Shown here: piece after piece, positions 6,351 through 11,848 of the stretch | How positions within the stretch are numbered: the stretch's first letter is position 1 | Layout of the letters: the number at the start of each line of letters is the position of its first letter | From: an uncultured Chloracidobacterium sp. | GTDB lineage: Bacteria > Acidobacteriota > Blastocatellia > Pyrinomonadales > Pyrinomonadaceae | Length of the DNA stretch: 12,267 nucleotides | Reading direction: 5' to 3' | NCBI GenBank assembly: GCA_937941715.1 | Contig: CALDGX010000045.1 | Location: 1-12,267, forward strand | Translations under genes and position numbers: made by a program | The notes under the pieces: model-generated | The model's database searches: none | What the model saw: only the letters and a program-made list of their open reading frames with translations | Told to the model about the DNA's origin: nothing

Positions 6351-7751
6351 CTACTTTCTCTTCCATCTGACACCGTCCTTGGTGTCCTCGAGAATTATTC
6401 CTTTCTCGGCCAAAAGATCGCGGATCTCGTCCGAACGCGCAAAATTCCTGTTTCGTCTGGCTTCCTGTCTTTCAGCGATCAGTGCCTCGATCTCCTCGGC
6501 CAGGATCTCGGTCTCGAGTTCGCCAAAAATGCCGAGGACGCTGTTAAAGCGGCCGATCGCGTCGAGTACTGCTTCTTTGTTATCCGCCCGCAGTCCGCCT
6601 TTTGCAAGAACCGTGTTGATCTCGCGGACCACATCGTGAACGGCCGCCAACGCGGCGGCGGTGTTGAGGTCGTCATCCATTGCCGAGGAAAACGCTCGAA
6701 GTGAATTGTCGACGGCCGCCCGGACACCGTCATGCGAACCGCTTTCGGCCGCCGCGGCGATGACCAGCCGCCTGAAATTTCTCAGCCGCTCGACGGTGCT
6801 TTCGGCCCCCTGCAAGCCCTCAAAAGTGAAGTTCAGCTGTTTTCGATACGGGACCGACAGCAGCAGATACCTGATCGCAAGCGGAGAGTACCCCTGCTCG
6901 CGGAGATCGCGAAACGTGAAGAAATTGCCCTTAGATTTGGACATCGTGACGTCGTCGATCTTCAGAAACTCACTGTGGACCCAATATTTTGCAAATTGCT
7001 TACCGGTCGAGCCTTCGCTCTGTGCGATCTCGTTCTCGTGATGAGGAAACTGCAAGTCCATACCGCCCGCATGCAGGTCAAATGTCTCGCCCAGATATTT
7101 CATCGCCATCGCTGAACATTCAATGTGCCAGCCCGGACGGCCTCGGCCGAACGGTGCGTCCCAGCCCGGTTGTTCATCCTCGTCGACCAGTTTCCACAGC
7201 GCGAAGTCGCGAGCGTCTTCCTTGTCATATTTGTCGGTATCGATGCGCTCGCTTCCGCCGGCGATATTGCCGGAAAAGCTGATCTTCGAAAGCTTGCCGT
7301 ATTCGGGAAATGCCGAGATCCGGTAGTAAATTGACCCGTCGGACTCGTAGGCGTGGCCGTTTTCGAGCAGTTTCGAGATGATGTCGATCATCTCGGCGAT
7401 GTGATGCGTGGCCCGCGGCGTAACCTCCGGCCGCTCAATGCTGAGAGCGTCAAAATCCTCCCAAAAATACTGAATATAGGGCGCCGTGAAATCATCGATC
7501 GAGATCCCGAGTTTGTTCGACTCGTTAATGATCCGGTCATCGACATCGGTCAAATTAAAGACATGGGTGACCTGATAACCCTTGTATTTCAGATACCGCC
7601 GAAGTACGTCGCCGAAGATAAACGTCCGAAAATTGCCGATATGGGCAAAATTCCACACCGTCGGGCCGCAGATATACATCCGCACTTTGCCTTCTTCGAT
7701 CGGGCGAAATTCTTCTGTTTGACGCGAAAGTGTGTTAAAAAGGGTCAACAT
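6351..7751 (-). CDS. cysS: Cysteinyl-tRNA synthetase
   Basis: This class I synthetase charges tRNA-Cys. The protein is 466 residues, normal for the family. The HIGH motif appears as AHIGN (36-40) following MYICGPTVWN. The zinc that selects cysteine is held by Cys28, Cys212 in HIECSAMA, and His237 and Glu241 in FPHHENE. The signature loop reads TMSKSKGN (269-276), with Thr where KMSKS has Lys. The C-terminal helical anticodon domain includes MDDDLNTAAALAAVHD and ends in WKRK. The ATG at 7751 has no recognisable ribosome site and lies only about ten bases from the start of transcription predicted from the TATAAT at 7768-7773, so it may be nearly leaderless. It is a single-gene unit convergent with the glycosyltransferase gene. 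Confidence 0.97.
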   Translation of the reverse strand: MLTLFNTLSRQTEEFRPIEEGKVRMYICGPTVWNFAHIGNFRTFIFGDVLRRYLKYKGYQVTHVFNLTDVDDRIINESNKLGISIDDFTAPYIQYFWEDFDALSIERPEVTPRATHHIAEMIDIISKLLENGHAYESDGSIYYRISAFPEYGKLSKISFSGNIAGGSERIDTDKYDKEDARDFALWKLVDEDEQPGWDAPFGRGRPGWHIECSAMAMKYLGETFDLHAGGMDLQFPHHENEIAQSEGSTGKQFAKYWVHSEFLKIDDVTMSKSKGNFFTFRDLREQGYSPLAIRYLLLSVPYRKQLNFTFEGLQGAESTVERLRNFRRLVIAAAAESGSHDGVRAAVDNSLRAFSSAMDDDLNTAAALAAVHDVVREINTVLAKGGLRADNKEAVLDAIGRFNSVLGIFGELETEILAEEIEALIAERQEARRNRNFARSDEIRDLLAEKGIILEDTKDGVRWKRK

Positions 7752-7767
7752 AATAAACGAAACTCAG

Positions 7768-7802
7768 ATTATAACCCAACCGGATCAAAATTCGAGTTGA
7801 TC
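7768..7802 (-). promoter_or_regulatory. Probable cysS promoter region with inverted repeat
   Basis: On the minus strand a perfect TATAAT occupies 7768-7773; the -35 position at 17-base spacing is poor. GATCAA (7783-7788) and TTGATC (7797-7802) form a perfect inverted repeat, extendable to CCGGATCAA against TTGATCCCGG with one bulged base. The repeat covers the -35 position, so an activator or repressor site is possible. Function is inferred. Confidence 0.4.
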
Positions 7803-7887
7803 CCGGAAATACGCAAAAAAGAATGTGAAATGCCGTCTGACAATTATTATGGCCTTTTGAGCCGAACTGGTGAGGCAATTGAACATT

Positions 7888-8412
7888 ATGAATAAATATC
7901 GACAGATCGCGGCCGTTGGCCAAATAAATGACATGGCGTGCTGGGCGGCGTCCCTGAAATGGTGGTACAAGGCGGCCATGTCCATTAACGCGTCTCAGAC
8001 CAAACTCTGGGATCGATATAAGAGCAGGGCGACCCAACTAGGAGGAATGCCGGACAATGATATGAAATTCATCATCAATGAAAACGGCATGCAGTTGTTC
8101 GAGTTTCCCATAGCGACGGGATTTACTTTTGCAAAGGTCCGCGATCTGCTGATGTGCGGCCCGATCTACACGGCATTCACCGAGTTCGGCACAAACAAAC
8201 GGCACGTCAACGTGATCTACGGTATTTCCGGTGACAATGTCTGGGCGGATGTGAGCTGTATGGAGCCCCAGGATCATGAGGCCGGCGGCGGAAAATGGAA
8301 AGGAAAGCACATCTCCCGCGGACTGACCGATTTTAATTCGGTCGGGTCGGTTTGGGCCGGGGTCCACCGCGGCAATTACAGGGAATTTTGGAGTTGCTTT
8401 GGCGAAATTTGA
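7888..8412 (+). CDS. Papain-like cysteine peptidase (C70/AvrRpt2-like)
   Basis: This 174-residue protein resembles the papain-like cysteine peptidase family that includes AvrRpt2 (Peptidase_C70). The N-terminus has the oxyanion glutamine and nucleophile in GQINDMACWAAS (Gln12, Cys18), followed by an aromatic helix. The histidine lies in KRHVNVIYGI (His106), and the third catalytic residue is probably Asp121 in VWADVSCMEP. The order and spacing fit a complete Cys-His-Asp triad. The protein has no signal peptide, no propeptide and no membrane segment, so it is either cytoplasmic or exported without a classical signal. I prefer ATG 7888 with GAGG at 7872-7875 (spacing 12); a GTG at 7870 would add six residues. 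The neighbours, cysS and an unknown gene, are both on the opposite strand. Targets are unknown; processing peptidase, toxin and effector roles remain open. Confidence 0.68.
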   Translation: MNKYRQIAAVGQINDMACWAASLKWWYKAAMSINASQTKLWDRYKSRATQLGGMPDNDMKFIINENGMQLFEFPIATGFTFAKVRDLLMCGPIYTAFTEFGTNKRHVNVIYGISGDNVWADVSCMEPQDHEAGGGKWKGKHISRGLTDFNSVGSVWAGVHRGNYREFWSCFGEI

Positions 8413-8432
8413 TAAAACTGCCCCATCAGGCC

Positions 8433-8858
8433 TTATTGCCGGTCGTCGCCTAAAAGATCGCCCGGGACGTACTCAGAGCGGGCAAGGTCCGAGAAGAGGT
8501 ATTCGCGGCTGTAGAAGCGTAACGGGTAGTCTTTGTCATGATCGGCCACGAGTTTGTTCGCCTTGTCGAGCAGCGAGGCACCTTCGTTGTTCCGGTTGAA
8601 TTTATCGACGGTGTTCATCCAAAAAACGGTCAATGTCTCGTGATATGGCATTTCCTTGGTTAGATCGACCCCGAACGCGTCGAGAAGCTTAAAGATTCCC
8701 GTTCGCATTTTTTCGGTCGCCGGACCGAGGCCGTCGTTGGTCAGGTAATACAAGGCGACCGTAAGGTGTTCCGCGTGCTTCCATTCGTCGCGGCCTATCG
8801 ACCCGTCCTCAAATCGCCTGACGACGTCGACAATCTCCATTTCATCAGTAAATCTCAT
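8433..8858 (-). CDS. Conserved hypothetical protein with His motifs
   Basis: I do not recognise a named function. The 141-residue product is soluble, acidic and probably all-helical. It contains three striking segments: WKHAEHLTVALYYL near 26-39 (His28, His31), MPYHETLTVFWMN near 70-82 (His73), and a C-terminal stretch YPLRFYSREYLFSDLARSEY followed by PGDLL. I recall similar WxHxxHLxVAxxYL and YHETxTxFW patterns in uncharacterised bacterial proteins, but give no family name. The repeated histidines could bind a metal or heme; this is speculation. The ATG at 8858 is chosen over a TTG at 8867 that lies within the T-run of the upstream terminator. The gene converges on the papain-like peptidase gene with 20 bases between stops. 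With the HNH terminator ending just 7 bases before its ATG, how it is transcribed is unclear. Confidence 0.7.
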   Translation of the reverse strand: MRFTDEMEIVDVVRRFEDGSIGRDEWKHAEHLTVALYYLTNDGLGPATEKMRTGIFKLLDAFGVDLTKEMPYHETLTVFWMNTVDKFNRNNEGASLLDKANKLVADHDKDYPLRFYSREYLFSDLARSEYVPGDLLGDDRQ

Positions 8859-8865
8859 CACTTTC

Positions 8866-8900
8866 AAAAAAACGAAAGGCAGAACGACCGTCTGCCTTTC
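8866..8900 (-). terminator. Intrinsic terminator of the HNH gene
   Basis: Read on the minus strand, a perfect 10-bp stem (arms 8891-8900 and 8874-8883, loop 8884-8890) is followed by one base and then seven T residues (8872-8866). This is a textbook factor-independent terminator 30 bases after the HNH stop. It ends almost at the start codon of the next minus-strand gene. Confidence 0.88.
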
Positions 8901-8930
8901 CTTCTGAGCAAGGTCACATTGTCCGTGGGG

Positions 8931-9488
8931 TCAGGCCGCGATCGCCGCCGTCTCGTCCTCGATATCATCCATAAACAAGTACTTTCTCCACTCCGGGCGA
9001 TTTTCGGCGTAATGGCAGAGAAGCACGTGGTCGAGGCCGAGACGAAGCAATTTCTGCGAGGTCAGCAGGGGCATTCGTGCCTGCTCTGGCGTGCGGTTGC
9101 CTTTTCGCTGGTTGCATTTCACACAGGCCGAAACAAGATTGTGCGGCGTTGATTCGCCGCCCTGTGCCCGCGGGAAGATATGGTCGAGCGTCAGATCCTT
9201 GGCGTGCTTGCTCTCACCGCAGTATTGGCAGCGATAGCGGTCGCGAATATAGATGCGTGCACGTTTCATCGTAGTTTCACGATTATTCCGCCTGACGTGG
9301 ACGTAATGCCGCAGGCGCACGACCGACGGCACGGGAAAGGTCGTCGAAGGGGAATGCAGGACATTGTCACCGTCATTCTCTTCGACAAAAACGGCGCCGC
9401 GAAACCAAAGACAAACGGCCCTAGCCACTCCGACAGTGCCGAGCGGTTCATACGAAAAGTTCAACAGTAAAACTCGTCCTGTAAGCAA
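8931..9488 (-). CDS. HNH endonuclease family protein
   Basis: This 185-residue protein belongs to the zinc-containing HNH nuclease family. The zinc ligands are CQYC (Cys87, Cys90) and CVKC (Cys122, Cys125). The beta-beta-alpha metal core has LDHIFPRAQGG with Asp102-His103, then PHNLVSACVKCNQRKGN with Asn117. The N-terminal 70 residues (RVLLLNFSYEPLGTVGVARA) match the common genomic HNH type that accompanies this domain, rather than a homing endonuclease in an intron. The TTG start at 9488 is supported by GGAGG at 9496-9500, 7 bases upstream. It has its own terminator. Its cellular role, whether repair, restriction or phage-derived, cannot be told from the context. The nuclease domain assignment is firm. 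Confidence 0.9.
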   Translation of the reverse strand: MLTGRVLLLNFSYEPLGTVGVARAVCLWFRGAVFVEENDGDNVLHSPSTTFPVPSVVRLRHYVHVRRNNRETTMKRARIYIRDRYRCQYCGESKHAKDLTLDHIFPRAQGGESTPHNLVSACVKCNQRKGNRTPEQARMPLLTSQKLLRLGLDHVLLCHYAENRPEWRKYLFMDDIEDETAAIAA

Positions 9489-9617
9489 ACCTCTCCCTCC
9501 TTATAATTATGCCTACAATTTACTATTGTTTGGTGCAAATATGCAAGATATAGTTGTGGGAATGGTCAAGGAAGACTATATTTTGTTGCCCGGCCTCAAT
9601 GAAGCTTCGCAAAGGTG
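9489..9617. other. Intergenic gap between HNH gene and thiL
   Basis: This AT-rich stretch holds the HNH ribosome site and presumably its promoter. TATAAT-like sequence is present on both strands near 9502-9507, and a short inverted repeat ACAAT/ATTGT lies at 9515-9519 and 9525-9529. No well-spaced -35/-10 pair was found for the HNH gene, and no terminator for thiL is visible. Confidence 0.4.
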
Positions 9618-10559
9618 CTAGAAATGCCGGAAGCCTTTCGGGGCGAGTTCGTACCGCGTTCCGTCATCGGAAATGATGACCTGCCCGTTATTCGCCGTGA
9701 TCTCGCCGATCTTTGTTATCCGAAACCGTTCATCGACAGTAATCTCGTGGTTTGCGGTGAACAGCAGTTCGAAGTCCTCGCCGCCGTCCAATGCCATTTC
9801 AAGCGATCGTGCCGGATCATACAATTGTGCAAGATCGGCATCGATCGGTATCCGTTCGGCAAAGACCATCGCCCCTACACCGCTTGAACGGCAGATATGC
9901 CCGAGGTCCGACGAGAGGCCGTCGCTAAGGTCTATCATCGATGTAAGTAACCCACATGTTGTCAGATATTTAGCTAAGTCTACCTGAGGATGCGGTTGAA
10001 GTTGTCTTTTGACTAATCCGGACTCGGGATCGCGGTTTGCACCGGCCGATTCGAGGATCGCAAGTCCGCCCGCCGCTCCGCCCAACGAACCGCTGACATA
10101 GATCGCGTCACCGGCCTTTGCTCCGGACCTCAAAATCGCCTTTCCCTTGGCGGTCTCGCCGCCGACGATCGAGTCGATGACCAAAAGATCAGGGGACCGC
10201 GAGATATCACCGCCGGCCAGCTCAACGCCGAATCTGTCTGCAAGCAGATGCCATCCGACGTACAGATCGTCAAGAAAGCCGCTATTCCATAGACGTTGAG
10301 GCACGGCGATGGAGAGCATCGCCCACTTTGGCACAGCTCCCATCGCAGCGACGTCCGATAGCGATACTGCGAGGGATTTGTGCCCTATCTGCCCGGCAGT
10401 TGCCCAGTCGAGGCGGAAATCGACGTTTTCGACCAGCATATCGGCGGTGATCACCTGATCGGTCGCGGCGTCTTTGGGGAGGACGGCGCAATCGTCGCCG
10501 ACCTTGGACAGGCCAAAAGTGGACTTAAGATATTCGATCGTCTCAAATTCGGTCCGCAT
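9618..10559 (-). CDS. thiL: Thiamine-monophosphate kinase
   Basis: ThiL phosphorylates thiamine monophosphate to thiamine diphosphate, the last step of cofactor synthesis, in the cytoplasm. The 313-residue protein shows the family signatures in order: VGDDCAVL (Gly21-Asp23, metal/ATP binding), ITADMLVENVDFRLDW with Asp40, IGHKSLAVSLSDVAAMGA (59-75), GGDISRSPD (117-124), and the glycine-rich SGSLGGAAGG (156-165). MIDLSDGLSSDLGHI (208-222) and DGGEDFELLFT (258-268) follow. The ATG at 10559 has AGGA 5 bases upstream; a GTG at 10562 is too close to that site. It diverges from the merR gene, whose promoter starts 11 bases away, so the two may share control. It stands alone on its strand, 129 bases from the HNH gene start. 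Confidence 0.95.
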   Translation of the reverse strand: MRTEFETIEYLKSTFGLSKVGDDCAVLPKDAATDQVITADMLVENVDFRLDWATAGQIGHKSLAVSLSDVAAMGAVPKWAMLSIAVPQRLWNSGFLDDLYVGWHLLADRFGVELAGGDISRSPDLLVIDSIVGGETAKGKAILRSGAKAGDAIYVSGSLGGAAGGLAILESAGANRDPESGLVKRQLQPHPQVDLAKYLTTCGLLTSMIDLSDGLSSDLGHICRSSGVGAMVFAERIPIDADLAQLYDPARSLEMALDGGEDFELLFTANHEITVDERFRITKIGEITANNGQVIISDDGTRYELAPKGFRHF

Positions 10560-10569
10560 CACATTCCTA

Positions 10570-10598
10570 TTGACACAACTTTATTAAATACATACAAT
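10570..10598 (+). promoter_or_regulatory. Sigma70-type promoter of the merR gene
   Basis: A perfect TTGACA (10570-10575) is followed after exactly 17 bases by TACAAT (10593-10598), one mismatch from consensus. Transcription would begin near 10605, about 40 bases before the MerR ATG. It lies within the divergent thiL upstream region. Confidence 0.8.
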
Positions 10599-10644
10599 AA
10601 CGCCTGTCGGTTTTATAAAAAACTTTAACACAATCCCCGCGTCG

Positions 10645-11169
10645 ATGGCACAAGAACCTGTAGTAATACCTGAGAAGATCTACTTTAAGATCGGCGAAGT
10701 CTGCGAACTTTTGGACGTTCAGGCTCACGTTCTTCGCTATTGGGAGACCGAGTTTTCGATGCTGTCGCCGCAAAAGAACAAATCCGGTCAGCGAAGCTAT
10801 CGTCGGCGTGATGTCGAGATCGCTCTTCGCATTAAACAACTCCTTTACAACGAGATGTTTACCATTGCCGGAGCCCGCAAGAAACTGCAGCAGGAGATCA
10901 AAGAGGGATTCAAACCGAGATCCGAGACCCGTCCGGAACCGGCCGCGGAACCGCCCGCACCCGCTGCCGTTCCACCGGTTGCTCAAACTTCCCGAAATAG
11001 CGCTCCTATGCTCTTCGACGCTGGTTTCAAACGGTCCGATACGGCACTTGAGCCGCCGTTGCCGTTTGAGATGCCGCCGGTATTTAACGGTGATCAGCAT
11101 GAGGCGATCAAATCGCTTGCTCAAAACCTTCTCGAATTGCGTGAGATACTTAAACCTAAAGCCGCGTAG
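10645..11169 (+). CDS. MerR-family transcriptional regulator
   Basis: This 174-residue protein has an N-terminal MerR winged-helix domain (about 11-80): YFKIGEVCELLDVQAHVLRY, WETEF, and the wing GQRSYRRRDVEIALRIKQLL. FTIAGARKKLQQE follows as the start of the dimerisation helix. The middle is a Pro/Ala/Glu-rich linker (about 92-113), and the C-terminus ends in a short leucine-rich helix (AIKSLAQNLLELREILK). No sensor domain or metal-binding cysteine cluster is seen, so it is not a classic metal-responsive MerR. This subtype, with an IPEKIYFKIGEV start and an LRYWETEF segment, often sits between ihfA and tRNA-Pro in other bacteria; here tRNA-Pro follows but ihfA is absent. It has its own strong promoter. 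The target genes are unknown. Confidence 0.88.
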   Translation: MAQEPVVIPEKIYFKIGEVCELLDVQAHVLRYWETEFSMLSPQKNKSGQRSYRRRDVEIALRIKQLLYNEMFTIAGARKKLQQEIKEGFKPRSETRPEPAAEPPAPAAVPPVAQTSRNSAPMLFDAGFKRSDTALEPPLPFEMPPVFNGDQHEAIKSLAQNLLELREILKPKAA

Positions 11170-11200
11170 CGACGCACTTCGATTGTTCGAAAGTGAAGGT

Positions 11201-11229
11201 TTGACAATTGTTGGCGGTAAATCTAATCT
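11201..11229 (+). promoter_or_regulatory. Promoter of the tRNA-Pro gene
   Basis: A perfect TTGACA (11201-11206) and TAATCT (11224-11229) are spaced by 17 bases. The predicted start near 11236 is just upstream of the tRNA. The -10 box is weak. The tRNA is therefore probably transcribed independently of merR, though read-through is possible. Confidence 0.6.
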
Positions 11230-11244
11230 TAAAATTCGACTTTT

Positions 11245-11321
11245 CGGGACGTAGCGCAGTCTGGTAGCGCGTTCGCTTGGGGTGCGAGAGGTCGTGAGTT
11301 CAAATCTCGCCGTCCCGACCA
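11245..11321 (+). tRNA. tRNA-Pro, anticodon GGG
   Basis: The 77-base gene folds into a full cloverleaf. The acceptor stem CGGGACG pairs with CGTCCCG, and the D arm has GCGC pairs around AGTCTGGTA. The anticodon loop is TTGGGGT, with anticodon GGG at 11279-11281 and G at position 37. The T arm has GTGAG/CTCGC around TTCAAAT. The discriminator is A and CCA is encoded. It reads CCC and CCU proline codons. An integrase gene follows about 530 bases downstream, so this tRNA is the probable attachment gene of the element. Confidence 0.97.
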
Positions 11322-11327
11322 ATAAAC

Positions 11328-11365
11328 ATGGGGCTTTCAGCGATTGCTGGAAGCCCCATTTTTTT
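11328..11365 (+). terminator. Intrinsic terminator of tRNA-Pro
   Basis: A 14-bp stem (11328-11341 with 11346-11359, one G-T pair, GATT loop) is followed by a run of T residues to 11365. It is only 6 bases beyond the CCA end and will terminate the tRNA transcript efficiently. Confidence 0.92.
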
Positions 11366-11368
11366 GAC

Positions 11369-11389
11369 TTGGTTGCAGGTTGGTTGCAG
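11369..11389 (+). repeat. Tandem direct repeat, period 11, near the element end
   Basis: TTGGTTGCAG occurs twice (11369-11378 and 11380-11389) separated by one base, putting the copies on the same face of the helix. It lies directly after the tRNA terminator and upstream of the excisionase-like and integrase genes. Such helically phased direct repeats are typical of excisionase or integrase arm-type sites, but binding here is inferred. Confidence 0.6.
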
Positions 11390-11439
11390 TATTCTTTTTG
11401 TCATCCTTTTTCCGCTCAAAACTCTCAAAGATCATCACT

Positions 11440-11567
11440 CCTGATCAGGCTGGTTTATAAACATCCTTTGTGTGGTTCAAAACTGCGCCGAATGGCGCGT
11501 TTTCGCGACTTTTATGGCCGATGCTGTCTATTTTCATGGCTTTTTGGCGAGGCACATTTTTTGCCAA
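11440..11567. promoter_or_regulatory. Cluster of palindromes and hairpins upstream of the excisionase-like gene
   Basis: Two perfect 10-bp palindromes, CCTGATCAGG (11440-11449) and GTTTATAAAC (11453-11462), lie 3 bases apart. A hairpin follows with arms 11479-11489 and 11494-11503 (one bulged base, GAAT loop), then TTGGC/GCCAA arms at 11544-11548 and 11563-11567. The region of about 220 bases between the tRNA terminator and ATG 11590 has no credible gene. These elements probably control the element's xis/int genes or form part of its attachment region. No good -35/-10 pair was found. Confidence 0.4.
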
Positions 11568-11589
11568 CTGGTGATCGGAGGTTCAGGAA

Positions 11590-11844
11590 ATGGTTGAAAT
11601 TATCACGATAGAAAAAGAAGAGCTGATTCGCTTGATCGACACCTCCGTCGCGGGGGCCATCGAAAAAGCTATACATTCATCTCAGCCGCCGCAGATCATG
11701 ACGAAGTCCGAAGTTGCGAAGTATTTGAAGAAATCGGGAGCAACGATCAATCGATGGATGCGAAAGAATGGCCTTCCGTTTCACGGAGTGGGACGGCCAA
11801 CTTTTAACAGAACTGAGGTGGATGCCTGGTTAGCGAATTACTAA
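11590..11844 (+). CDS. Excisionase-like small DNA-binding protein
   Basis: This 84-residue protein has an N-terminal acidic helix (about 3-30, VEIITIEKEELIRLIDTSVA). A winged helix-turn-helix of the excisionase/HTH_17 type follows (about 36-82): MTKSEVAKYLKKSGATINRW, then KNGLPFHGVGRPTFNRTEVD and the ending AWLANY. That layout (an E-V-A-x-Y-L helix, N-R-W recognition helix, G-R-P-x-F-x-R-x-E-V-D-x-W-L wing) is characteristic. It would help the integrase excise the element by binding and bending its end, possibly at the nearby tandem repeats. GGAGG precedes the ATG by 8 bases. The integrase start follows its stop by 4 bases, so the two are probably co-translated. A role as the element's regulator instead of, or besides, excision is possible. 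Confidence 0.8.
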   Translation: MVEIITIEKEELIRLIDTSVAGAIEKAIHSSQPPQIMTKSEVAKYLKKSGATINRWMRKNGLPFHGVGRPTFNRTEVDAWLANY

Positions 11845-11848
11845 GCGT

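Noticed and set aside
9541..9621. 26-codon frame MQDIVVGMVKEDYILLPGLN...
   Set aside because: It is short, has no ribosome site and no recognised similarity; the region is more likely promoter DNA of the HNH gene.
11175..11195. Hairpin CACTTCGA...TCGAAAGTG after merR as a terminator
   Set aside because: One base is bulged and no T-run follows; the tRNA promoter begins right after it.
10567..11322. 251-codon minus-strand frame beginning MVGTARFELTTSRTPSERAT
   Set aside because: Its start is the antisense of tRNA-Pro, a well-known source of spurious gene calls, and the rest is antisense to the convincing merR gene.
11282..11611. 109-codon plus-strand frame starting within the tRNA
   Set aside because: It overlaps tRNA-Pro, its terminator and the ribosome site of the excisionase-like gene, and the product resembles nothing known.
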